A DNA stretch of 64,000 nucleotides from an uncultured Selenomonadaceae bacterium (GTDB taxonomy: Bacteria; Bacillota; Negativicutes; Selenomonadales; Selenomonadaceae), in contig CAJOCQ010000008.1 in assembly GCA_905233135.1 (NCBI GenBank), positions 22,858 through 86,857 on the forward strand, given 5' to 3'. Position 1 is the stretch's first letter; the number at the start of each line of letters is the position of its first letter. Below are positions 9,148 to 16,277 of the stretch, one piece after another. The translations under genes and the position numbers were made by a program. The notes beneath the pieces were generated by a model that was not told where the DNA came from, made no database searches, and saw nothing but the letters and a program-made list of their open reading frames with translations.

Positions 9148-9226
9148 TGGTCGGAGTTGTGAGATTTGAACTCACGACCTTCTGATCCCAAATCAGACGC
9201 GCTAGACCAAACTGCGCTAAACCCCG
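9148..9226 (-). tRNA. tRNA-Pro (anticodon TGG)
   Basis: On the minus strand the acceptor arms CGGGGTT and AACTCCG pair (one G-T). The T arm GTGAG-TTCAAAT-CTCAC is perfect. The anticodon loop TTTGGGA, flanked by CTGA and TCAG, gives anticodon TGG. The CCA end is encoded (TGG at 9148-9150 on the plus strand). A T-run follows the 3' end. Confidence 0.95.
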
Positions 9227-9238
9227 AACTCTTTTTGT

Positions 9239-9266
9239 ATTATAGCACTAAAAATTTTTTTGGCAA
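9239..9266 (-). promoter_or_regulatory. Promoter of tRNA-Pro
   Basis: On the minus strand TTGCCA (9266-9261), a 16-base spacer and TATAAT (9244-9239). The tRNA 5' end is 13 bases from the -10 box. Confidence 0.8.
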
Positions 9267-9314
9267 GGAATTTAATCAAATTCTAACCTAAATTTTAAAA
9301 TCTTTAATAAAAAA

Positions 9315-9345
9315 AAGCCCGCGTAAGCGAGCCTAAAAATTTTTT
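9315..9345 (-). terminator. Terminator after the GH32 gene
   Basis: AGGCTCGC-TTAC-GCGGGCTT on the minus strand is followed by TTTTTTTATT. The stem has one G-T pair. T-runs exist on both sides. Confidence 0.75.
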
Positions 9346-9358
9346 TTACGAATTTATA

Positions 9359-10882
9359 TTAAACGAAGCTGTAATAATCGACAGATTTAAATTCGACGGT
9401 TTTACCTTCGGGCGGTACAAAAACAATATCATCGGATTCAGTGCGTGCATATACGCGGGTAGTCATTGCATATTCGCCGTCATTAATGAAAAGTTCGATT
9501 GAAGACCTGTCAAGATAGAAACGCCATTGCATATTTTCGCAAGGATCCATTTCAAATTCACGAACGCCCTTAGGACCTTCGCCCTGCATATCGCGGTTAA
9601 GAGTAACAACTCTTTCATTCGGTTCATAGCTGAAAATAGTTTTTTGAACAGTTTCGCCTTCGCCGACGCGCAATTCAATGGTAAACGCCTGTTTAGTGTC
9701 AACTTCAACGATAAGTTCGCCGATACTGCCTTTTACGCCGTCAAGTTTGGTAGGTTTATCGACTTTAACATTTTGGTAACCGTGATGTTCTTTACGCAAG
9801 CCTTTTAATTCGTCGGGCGGGGAAGTTAAAACTTTGCCGTCTTCGCGCATTTTGAGTTCACGCGGAATAGTCAAAAGATTTGCCCAACCGTCAGGTTGTT
9901 CCATAAAGGGACTTTGCCAAGCAGCAAGCCACGCAATAATGAAATAGCGACCCGTGTCAGGGTGTTTCATCATTGTAGTTGCATAAAAATCAAAGCCGTA
10001 ATCGAAAGTATAAAAATCGCCGTGATCAAAAATACCTTTATCATAATCGAGAGTGCCGACCATATATCCTGCTTGGTGGATATTGTGGAAAAGGCGACCT
10101 TTTGGCGGTACGTGTTGCGGCGAAATAATCATAACGTATTTATCGCCGAAATGTGCAAAGCCGGGGCATTCCCACATTGTACCTTCGGAATAATCAGGCT
10201 TAGAAATTGCAACAACTGATTTAAATTTCCAATCAAAGAAATTATCAGATTCAAACATTACAATTTGAGTGCGTGAACGGTCGCGGATTCTGTTACCAAT
10301 GACGCAGTAATATTTGCCGTTGTGATCCCAAATTTTTGGATCTCTGAAGTCGATATTTGCAATAATGGGGTGATCGTTGGGAATGTCGATAACGGGATTT
10401 TTTTCGTACTTCGTGAAGTGAATACCGTCTTCAGAATAAACAAAGCATTGACGTTCAGTAACATTGCCGCCGCCCGAACTGCCTGAAGGATTATAGGCGG
10501 AAGGATTGGCGGAAGAATTGACGCCGCCTGGACCGTTGAATTTTTGCGAAGTATACATGAGCCAAAGTTTGCCTTCAAATTCAACGCCGCAACCGCTGAA
10601 GCAGCCGTCCCAATCGTACCATTCGTGCCCTTCGGAAAATGCGCCGGGCGTAATTGCAATAGGTTGATGTTCCCAATGGCAGAAATCTTTGCTTGTGGAG
10701 TGTCCCCAATGCATGGGACCCCAATCCGTTGAGTAGGGGTGGTACTGATAGAAAATGTGGTATTCGCCTTTGTACCAACAAAAGCCGTTGGGGTCGTTCA
10801 ACCAACCGTAAGGCGGTGCAACGTGATAAAATGGATACCACTTCGTTTTTTGTGCCGCTTCGCGAGGTTCAAGTAATGCCAT
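9359..10882 (-). CDS. Glycoside hydrolase family 32 (sucrose-6-P hydrolase / beta-fructosidase type)
   Basis: 507 residues, beta-propeller enzyme that cleaves beta-fructofuranosyl bonds in sucrose, sucrose-6-phosphate or fructans. The three GH32 catalytic motifs are present: WLNDPNG (nucleophile Asp about residue 30), FRDP (about 180) and WECPG (acid/base Glu about 236). The C-terminal 120 residues form the usual beta-sandwich (FYLDRSSIELFINDGEYAMTTRVY). There is no signal peptide, so it acts in the cytoplasm, which favours sucrose-6-phosphate or short imported fructans. I start at the second ATG (10882), seven bases after GGAGG; the first ATG (10888) is only one base away from it. No PTS or sugar transporter is adjacent, so scrB/sacA is not assigned firmly. 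Confidence 0.9.
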   Translation of the reverse strand: MALLEPREAAQKTKWYPFYHVAPPYGWLNDPNGFCWYKGEYHIFYQYHPYSTDWGPMHWGHSTSKDFCHWEHQPIAITPGAFSEGHEWYDWDGCFSGCGVEFEGKLWLMYTSQKFNGPGGVNSSANPSAYNPSGSSGGGNVTERQCFVYSEDGIHFTKYEKNPVIDIPNDHPIIANIDFRDPKIWDHNGKYYCVIGNRIRDRSRTQIVMFESDNFFDWKFKSVVAISKPDYSEGTMWECPGFAHFGDKYVMIISPQHVPPKGRLFHNIHQAGYMVGTLDYDKGIFDHGDFYTFDYGFDFYATTMMKHPDTGRYFIIAWLAAWQSPFMEQPDGWANLLTIPRELKMREDGKVLTSPPDELKGLRKEHHGYQNVKVDKPTKLDGVKGSIGELIVEVDTKQAFTIELRVGEGETVQKTIFSYEPNERVVTLNRDMQGEGPKGVREFEMDPCENMQWRFYLDRSSIELFINDGEYAMTTRVYARTESDDIVFVPPEGKTVEFKSVDYYSFV

Positions 10883-10914
10883 TTTCATACCTCCAATTTT
10901 AATAAATTTCTGAT

Positions 10915-10943
10915 ATTTTAAAGCTAAAGCGGCAAAAAATCAA
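10915..10943 (-). promoter_or_regulatory. Promoter of the GH32 gene
   Basis: On the minus strand TTGATT (10943-10938), 17 bases, TAAAAT (10920-10915). No clear operator was recognised. Confidence 0.6.
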
Positions 10944-11000
10944 GCATAATTTATTTTTGATTTTGGGGGATTTGATTTTTTTATTAAATAATTTTTAGCT

Positions 11001-11177
11001 TAAATGTACTTTCTTTTTCCGAAGCAAAAAAGAAAGAACCAAAGAAAAGTGCTTTTTTTACCGCCCGTCAGGGCCGCTCGGTTGCGGGACGCACTTAGTA
11101 ACAGGTGGCCCCCTTTGGGGCCTCAACTTTTTCCAACGCATCAACTTTACCGTGCGCTGCGGCTGAGAGACGGGCGG
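11001..11177 (+). repeat. Dispersed structured repeat, type I, copy B
   Basis: TAAATGTACTTTC opens the element, then a TTTCTTTTT/AAAAAAGAAA hairpin, then AAAGAAAAGTGC and a T-run, then the 117-bp core (11061-11177) from CCGCCCGTCAGGGCCGC to GACGGGCGG. The inner hairpin is GGCCCC/GGGGCC. It lies between the divergent GH32 and 5S-type genes, between their promoters. Confidence 0.85.
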
Positions 11178-11278
11178 AAGTTTGATTAGCGTTTTCAAAT
11201 TGCACTTTTCAGCTTACTAAATATAAATTTATCAATCCCTACTGCTTAGTACCTTAAAAATAAATTCCAAAAGATTTA

Positions 11279-11307
11279 TTGACAGCGCGGCTTGCAAATT
11301 TTATAAT
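11279..11307 (+). promoter_or_regulatory. Promoter of the 5S-type carboxyltransferase gene
   Basis: TTGACA (11279-11284), 17 bases, TATAAT (11302-11307), the consensus for the housekeeping sigma factor. The untranslated leader is about 40 bases. Confidence 0.85.
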
Positions 11308-11356
11308 TCTTAAAAAGAATTTTCGTACAATTTGCTTTTTTAGGGAGAGTGTTAGA

Positions 11357-12742
11357 ATGGCAAAACCGTTACAAATTATGGAAACAGTCCTGCGCGACGG
11401 GCACCAGTCATTGTGCGCAACTCGTATGCGCTATCGTCAAATGGAGCCAATGCTTGCAAGTTTGGATAAAATCGGCTATAAGGCGTTGGAAGCTTGGGGC
11501 GGCGCAACTTTTGATACTTGTTTGAGATTTTTGGATGAAGATCCTTGGGAACGCCTCGATAAACTTAAAGCCAATTTGAAAACACCTATTCAAATGCTCC
11601 TGCGCGGGCAAAATCTTTTAGGCTATAATCACTATTCAAACGACGTTGTAGAAAAATTTGTTCAGCACGCCGCCGCGCACGGTATCGGCGTCTTCAGAAT
11701 TTTTGACGCACTTAATGACGTCAGAAATTTGCGCGTTGCAATTAAAGCCGCGCTCGAATGCCCCGAAAAGCCCGAAGTTCAAGGCTGCCTTGTTTACACT
11801 ATCAGCCCCGTACATACCAATGAAATGTTCGTCAATCTTGCTAAAGAACTTCAAGAAATGGGCTGTCATTCTGTTTGTATAAAAGATATGAGCGGCTTGC
11901 TTGAACCGTACGTTGCAGATGATTTAGTTAGAAAACTTAAAGCCGCGCTTGATATTCCCGTTGAATTGCATACTCATTGCACTTCGGGATTTGGGCACGC
12001 AACCTATATCAAGGCTATTGAAGCGGGCGTTGATATTGTTGACTGCGCTTTATCTCCTTTCTCCTGCGATACTTCGCAACCTTGCACCGAAACTATAGTT
12101 GCAATGTTGAAAGGCACTGAACGCGATACAGGCTTAGACCGTCAAGCTATGACGCCTATTGCTCAACATTTCCTCAACGTCAAAAAGGAACTTATTCAAG
12201 AATTTGGCTTGAAAGGTTACTTCGATGTTAATGTTAATGTTTTAGATTTTCAAATTCCCGGCGGTATGCTTTCCAATCTTGCTAACCAACTCAAAGAGGC
12301 TGGTATGGAAGATAAATACCAAGAACTTTTGGACGAAATGCCGAAAGTTCGCGCAGACGCAGGTTATCCGCCGCTTGTTACGCCGTCAAGTCAAATTGTC
12401 GGTACAATGGCAACTTTCAACGTTATGACAGGGCAACGCTATAAAATGGTTCCGAACGAATTTAAAGATTTGTGTCGCGGCAAATTCGGACGCACGCCCG
12501 TACCGATTGACAGGAATTTCATCATTAATACGCTCGGTATTCCCGAAGACCAAATTATTGAAGATTGTTCTGTTGAAGACGCCAAAGCTGAAACTTTTGC
12601 ACAATTCAAAGACGAACTTATTGGTAAAGGTTTCCTCAATCCTACCGATGAAGACGTTTTGAGCTATGCACTTTTCCCGCAAGTTGCAGAAGAATTTTTC
12701 AAAAAGCATTACGCCAAAATCAGCGCGTATAAACGCCAATAA
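11357..12742 (+). CDS. Carboxyltransferase subunit (transcarboxylase 5S / oxaloacetate decarboxylase alpha type)
   Basis: 461 residues from the ATG at 11357 (AGGGAGAG just upstream); the frame is open further upstream but crosses the promoter. The TIM-barrel carboxyltransferase domain of the pyruvate carboxylase/OadA/transcarboxylase 5S family is evident: RDGHQSL at residue 13, a metal-site lysine in SVCIKDMSG (about 176), HTHC metal ligands (about 205) and a C-terminal PGGMLSNL region. It moves carboxyl groups between biotin and pyruvate/oxaloacetate. The biotinyl domain with its MKM motif, normally at the C-terminus of OadA, is absent, so a separate biotin carrier must exist elsewhere; this favours the 5S type. 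Neighbours do not decide between OadA and transcarboxylase. Confidence 0.85.
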   Translation: MAKPLQIMETVLRDGHQSLCATRMRYRQMEPMLASLDKIGYKALEAWGGATFDTCLRFLDEDPWERLDKLKANLKTPIQMLLRGQNLLGYNHYSNDVVEKFVQHAAAHGIGVFRIFDALNDVRNLRVAIKAALECPEKPEVQGCLVYTISPVHTNEMFVNLAKELQEMGCHSVCIKDMSGLLEPYVADDLVRKLKAALDIPVELHTHCTSGFGHATYIKAIEAGVDIVDCALSPFSCDTSQPCTETIVAMLKGTERDTGLDRQAMTPIAQHFLNVKKELIQEFGLKGYFDVNVNVLDFQIPGGMLSNLANQLKEAGMEDKYQELLDEMPKVRADAGYPPLVTPSSQIVGTMATFNVMTGQRYKMVPNEFKDLCRGKFGRTPVPIDRNFIINTLGIPEDQIIEDCSVEDAKAETFAQFKDELIGKGFLNPTDEDVLSYALFPQVAEEFFKKHYAKISAYKRQ

Positions 12743-12806
12743 TTTTGAATAAATTCTCCTATTCGTCACATTTGCAAGGTACGTGTTAAAAAATATATAA
12801 AAAAAT

Positions 12807-12834
12807 CCCGCTACTTCGGTAACGGGGTTTTTTA
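12807..12834. terminator. Terminator with TTCG loop
   Basis: CCCGCTAC-TTCG-GTAACGGG with one mismatch, extended by A-run/T-run pairing and followed by TTTTTTT. The UUCG tetraloop is typical of stable terminators. An A-run on the left lets it also serve the converging minus-strand gene. Confidence 0.85.
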
Positions 12835-12848
12835 GTTTAAGAAAAAAT

Positions 12849-13205
12849 TCAAATGCGTTTGTAAGTCATAGCCGAAAGAAAATAACGCGCTGACAATGTT
12901 TTATTAACTGCATTTTCATAACCGAACGCCGCCAAAATTGTACGTTGCATTCTGCCGACAAGTTGACGATTGCGCGGCTCGTCAAGCCGAAATGTTGAAT
13001 CGTTGCCGCGTGATTCAAAATAATTTTCTATTTCCTCAACGCTTGCAAGCAGTGCAGGTTTTCCTTCCTTTGTAAGCTCAATCGCCTTTGCAATATTGGC
13101 GTCGTCATTTAGAATTTCAAAAATTTTTATTGCGTCAGGATTATTTAAAAGTTCACGGCTTATAAAACTTTCTTCAACGAAATCTTCAAAAGTTGCCTTT
13201 GGCAT
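12849..13205 (-). CDS. Hypothetical 118-residue protein
   Basis: I do not recognise a family. The start is the ATG at 13205, with GGAGGT seven bases upstream and a good promoter behind it; the open frame continues upstream without support. The protein is soluble and mostly helical-looking (FEDFVEESFISRELL, AKAIELTKEGKPALL, VEEIENYF) with a basic C-terminal part (GRMQRTILAAFGYENAV). It has no signal peptide, membrane segment or cysteine motif. It stands alone between the 5S-type gene (converging) and the Feo group. Confidence 0.65.
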   Translation of the reverse strand: MPKATFEDFVEESFISRELLNNPDAIKIFEILNDDANIAKAIELTKEGKPALLASVEEIENYFESRGNDSTFRLDEPRNRQLVGRMQRTILAAFGYENAVNKTLSARYFLSAMTYKRI

Positions 13206-13236
13206 TTTTCCTACCTCCAATTTTAAACTTGAAAAT

Positions 13237-13264
13237 ATTATATAAATATAAATTTTTTCTGCAA
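13237..13264 (-). promoter_or_regulatory. Promoter of the hypothetical gene
   Basis: On the minus strand TTGCAG (13264-13259), 16 bases, TATAAT (13242-13237). Confidence 0.65.
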
Positions 13265-13369
13265 TAAAAAAATTAACGCTAAGTTTAAAAGCGTCAAATT
13301 TCAAAAATACAGCATTTTTTTTGCGGATTAATACTTTTATACTAAAAACAAGTTGGAGGCGGTGTAGCG

Positions 13370-13414
13370 TTGAATTTAACCGCATTATCGGCGTTATTTT
13401 TTGCATTGCAATAA
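13370..13414 (+). CDS. Possible 14-residue hydrophobic peptide
   Basis: GGAGGCGG at about 13354 is followed by a TTG-started frame, MNLTALSALFFALQ, ending at a TAA just before a terminator. A TATACT (13338-13343) lies upstream but its -35 box is poor. This could be a tiny transcript or the decayed start of a lost gene. Support is weak. Confidence 0.25.
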   Translation: MNLTALSALFFALQ

Positions 13415-13418
13415 AAAA

Positions 13419-13449
13419 ATCCCTGCCGCAAATGCAACGGGGATTTTTG
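13419..13449. terminator. Bidirectional terminator
   Basis: AATCCCTG and CAACGGGGATT pair over about 8 bp; an A-run on the left and ATTTTT on the right allow use in both directions, chiefly by the minus-strand Feo group. Confidence 0.7.
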
Positions 13450-13469
13450 AGAAAATTTTTAGTATGTAT

Positions 13470-13874
13470 TCAAATTGAAATTGCGCCCGCGCGGTAACCT
13501 GCTTTTTCTATTGCATCGCGCAGGATTTTTTCTGAAATATTTTTAGTCAAGCCGACTTGCGCAGATTGTTTTTCGAGACTTGCCGCCGCAATTTTCACGC
13601 CGTCAACTTTTTCCAGCGCGCGGACAACTTTTGCAATGCAATTTTCGCAAGTCATACCGTCAACATCAATAGTTTTATGAATCTCAAATTTCTCAATAGC
13701 TTCAACGCGCTTTTTGTAATTATCGTCCATAGCTTTTTTCATTGGGCAATTAGTACAGCCGCCACCGCTGTCGCAACAAGCCGCCTCTGCTTTAAAAAAA
13801 CTTTTGTAAATTACTCTCAAGCCGTTGGCAAGCAACGCCGCTATCACTACGCCCAAAATTATTGTTGCAGTCAT
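13470..13874 (-). CDS. FeoB-associated Cys-rich membrane protein fused to a heavy-metal-associated domain
   Basis: 134 residues from the ATG at 13874 (GGGAG eight bases upstream). An N-terminal membrane segment (residues 3-20) is followed by the cysteine cluster CC-x5-C-x2-CP (Cys33, 34, 40, 43), as in the small proteins encoded after feoB. A heavy-metal-associated (HMA) domain with the MTCENC metal-binding motif (74-79) and ferredoxin-like fold follows (VVRALEKVDGVKIAAASLEK). It is the last gene of the Feo group. The HMA domain normally carries Cu(I) or related metals, so its pairing with a Feo protein is odd; a role in metal sensing, delivery or protection next to FeoB is inferred. Confidence 0.75.
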   Translation of the reverse strand: MTATIILGVVIAALLANGLRVIYKSFFKAEAACCDSGGGCTNCPMKKAMDDNYKKRVEAIEKFEIHKTIDVDGMTCENCIAKVVRALEKVDGVKIAAASLEKQSAQVGLTKNISEKILRDAIEKAGYRAGAISI

Positions 13875-13896
13875 TGGAAAAATCTCCCTTCGGTCG

Positions 13897-13977
13897 ATTT
13901 TTAAGGGAACCAAGGAAAAAGGGATATATGGCACCAGTGCAAAATCACTCTTCCCTAATCCTTGGAACCTTGGAACC
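13897..13977. repeat. Imperfect hairpin of AAGG/CCTT words between feoB and the HMA gene
   Basis: AAGGGAACCAAGGAAAAAGGGA on the left matches, as an inverted and partly shuffled copy, the CCTTGGAACCTTGGAACCC on the right. It resembles the other word-built hairpins of this window. Confidence 0.45.
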
Positions 13978-13978
13978 C

Positions 13979-15880
13979 TTATTCAAAGCCGAGCAAGCGT
14001 CCGATTTGATAAACGAGCAATGACGCTATCCACGCAACCGCGCAGGTGTAAACAAATGCAAAGCCCATCCATTTCCAACTTTGCGCCTCTTTCTTGATTG
14101 TACCGAGCGCAGTTACGCACGGCGAATAAAGCTGCGTGAAAACCATAAACGCCAACGCCGCCAAAGGTGTAAACGCCGTCGCCATTCCCGTTGCGTTCAA
14201 AACTTCTGCAGTACTGTCAGCGTCGTCAACGTCAACCGCATCTTCGTCCGCGCCGTATAAAATACCAATCGTTGAAACAACCGCTTCTTTAGCCATTATA
14301 CCTGTAACAACTGCCGCGCCTGCTTCCCACGTATCAAAACCTTGCGGCGCAAAAAGTACCGAAGTTGCAGAACCTATCGACGCCAAATAGCTTTTATCCA
14401 TTTCGTCAGTCATACCGTCTGAATTGAAACTGCTCAAGAACCAAATTGCAACGCTCATTGCAAAAATTATCGTACCGGCTTTAATCAAATAGCCCTTGCC
14501 TTTGTCCCAAGTCTCAAGCAAAACTGTTTTAATATCAGGCATTCTGTAAGGCGGCAATTCAAGCAAGAAGGTTGATTGTTTTTCTTGAAATACCGTATGT
14601 CCCAAAACTTTTGCCATAATTATTGCCGTTGCCAATCCTACAATGTACATTGCAAAAACTACATTTGCCACGTTGTCAGGGAAAAACATTGCGGCGAAAA
14701 GTGCAATGATAGGAACTTTTGCACTGCAAGTCAAAAACGGCGTGATTAAAATTGAAATCATTCTGTCTTTATGAGTGTCGAGAGCACGCGCGCCCATAAT
14801 TGCAGGAACGCCGCAACCATAGCCCATTATTAAAGGCATTATACTTTTGCCCGTTAAACCGACGCGGCGCATAATCGGGTCAAGCACAAATGCAACGCGC
14901 GCCATATATCCTGTACCGTCCAAAAAGCTTAAACATAAAAACAGCGTAAAAATCAGCGGTACGAAACTTAAAACACTGCCGACACCAACTATAATTCCGT
15001 CAGAAACCAATGACTGCATCCAATCTGCAACGCCCGCTTCAGCCATTGCTTCAGTTGCTGCAGGAGCTAAAGTTTCTTCAAACCAACCGCCCAATTCGTC
15101 TGCAAGCGGCTGCCCTATCCATTCAAACGCAATTTGAAACAGCAGGTAAAACATTGCAACCATTATTATAAGCGCAGTTACGCCGTTAGCCAAATATGAG
15201 TCAAGCTTATCAGTCAAAGTTGTATCAGCCGCGCTTACCGTTACGGCTTCCGCCATTACCTTGTCAATAAAATCATAACGCGCGGTAATAATTTCTTCAT
15301 CAATTTTTTCTTGAGGCTCGCCGCTGGCTTTAATAGCGTTAATTCTTTCAATGTGCTGTTTAAAAATTTCGCTCGGCTGATAATTAGCCATACGTGTATT
15401 TGTGAAAACGTCAAGCAAAGTCCGAACGCTTTTATTGCTGCGCCCGACAGTATTTGTAACGGGCATACCGAACATTTTTTCAAGTTTCTGTTCGTCAATT
15501 TTAATACCGTGACGCTTTGCCTCGTCCATCATATTTAAATTTATAATCAGCGGAATATTTTGCTCCATAAGCTGAACAGTCAAAAATAAATTTCTTGCAA
15601 TGTTCGAGGCGTCAATAATATTAACAACAATATCAGGCTTGTTTTCGTTGAAATAATCGCTGACAATTTTTTCTTCCTGCGAACGCGCGTTAATTGAATA
15701 AGTTCCCGGCAAATCGACGACTGAAATTTTTCTGTCCTTGTATTCGATAACGCCAACTTTTTTATCAACCGTAACGCCGGGCCAATTACCAATTTTTTGG
15801 CGTGCGCCCGTAAGTTCATTAAAAATTGTTGACTTGCCTGTATTCGGGTTGCCCGTTAAAGCAACTGAAATTGCTGACAT
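13979..15880 (-). CDS. feoB: Ferrous iron transport protein B
   Basis: Inner-membrane Fe(II) transporter with a cytoplasmic GTPase. The G domain comes first: GNPNTGKST (G1, residues 10-18), IGNWPGVTVD (G2 region), DLPG (G3, 56-59) and NMMD (G4, 116-119). A helical spacer follows, then about eight membrane segments with the conserved GYGCGVPAIMGAR and the C-terminal FTPLAALAFMVFTQLYSPC gate region. I start at the ATG at 15880, which has AAAGGAG eight bases upstream and places the G1 motif as usual; an ATG at 15913 (AAGGAAG) would add 11 residues. The 633 residues are short of E. coli FeoB but normal for Firmicutes. It is cotranscribed with feoA. Confidence 0.95.
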   Translation of the reverse strand: MSAISVALTGNPNTGKSTIFNELTGARQKIGNWPGVTVDKKVGVIEYKDRKISVVDLPGTYSINARSQEEKIVSDYFNENKPDIVVNIIDASNIARNLFLTVQLMEQNIPLIINLNMMDEAKRHGIKIDEQKLEKMFGMPVTNTVGRSNKSVRTLLDVFTNTRMANYQPSEIFKQHIERINAIKASGEPQEKIDEEIITARYDFIDKVMAEAVTVSAADTTLTDKLDSYLANGVTALIIMVAMFYLLFQIAFEWIGQPLADELGGWFEETLAPAATEAMAEAGVADWMQSLVSDGIIVGVGSVLSFVPLIFTLFLCLSFLDGTGYMARVAFVLDPIMRRVGLTGKSIMPLIMGYGCGVPAIMGARALDTHKDRMISILITPFLTCSAKVPIIALFAAMFFPDNVANVVFAMYIVGLATAIIMAKVLGHTVFQEKQSTFLLELPPYRMPDIKTVLLETWDKGKGYLIKAGTIIFAMSVAIWFLSSFNSDGMTDEMDKSYLASIGSATSVLFAPQGFDTWEAGAAVVTGIMAKEAVVSTIGILYGADEDAVDVDDADSTAEVLNATGMATAFTPLAALAFMVFTQLYSPCVTALGTIKKEAQSWKWMGFAFVYTCAVAWIASLLVYQIGRLLGFE

Positions 15881-15925
15881 AAAACCACTCCTTTTGCTGT
15901 CGTTGTTTTCCATAAAAACACTTCC

Positions 15926-16153
15926 TTAAACCTGCGAAACTTTGATATTCGCCGCGTCATCCTTGCGAAGTGCCAAATTGTATGAACGGATTCTTATTGC
16001 GATAGGGTCTCCCATTGGCGCGGAATTTAAAATTTCTACGCGCGTACCGGGAATTAATCCCATTGTCATTAAGCGTTGCTTTAACGCGGATTCGCCAACT
16101 TCGTCAATACGAACTGTCATTCCCGCTGTTGTATCTTTTAACGTCAACTTCAT
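15926..16153 (-). CDS. feoA: Ferrous iron transport protein A
   Basis: Small SH3-like cytoplasmic partner of FeoB, 75 residues, with the family pattern GMTVRIDEVGE, RLMTMGLIPGTRVEIL, GDPIAIRIRSYNLALRKDDA. The start is ATG 16153; an upstream TTG at 16159 is possible and the RBS is weak (TTGGTG). First gene of the Feo group. Confidence 0.93.
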   Translation of the reverse strand: MKLTLKDTTAGMTVRIDEVGESALKQRLMTMGLIPGTRVEILNSAPMGDPIAIRIRSYNLALRKDDAANIKVSQV

Positions 16154-16182
16154 CACCAACTTTTAATTATTTTCAGTTGGGA

Positions 16183-16212
16183 ATTATAATCCTTTTAAGA
16201 AAAATTATCAAT
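16183..16212 (-). promoter_or_regulatory. Promoter of the feo operon
   Basis: On the minus strand TTGATA (16212-16207), 18 bases, TATAAT (16188-16183). Iron control by a Fur-like repressor would be expected, but I see no convincing Fur box. Confidence 0.65.
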
Positions 16213-16242
16213 TAGTTTTTAAAAAAAATTTTTAAAATAAAA

Positions 16243-16271
16243 AAATCCCCGCCGAATTTCAACAGGGAAAA
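16243..16271 (-). terminator. Terminator of sbcC
   Basis: On the minus strand TCCCTGTTG...CGGCGGGGA is a wobble-containing stem followed by TTTTTTT. Confidence 0.65.
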
Positions 16272-16277
16272 AATTTT

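Noticed and set aside
16160..16230. Fur box at the feo promoter
   Set aside because: The A/T-rich sequence has GATAAT-like pieces, but no convincing inverted 7-1-7 pattern.
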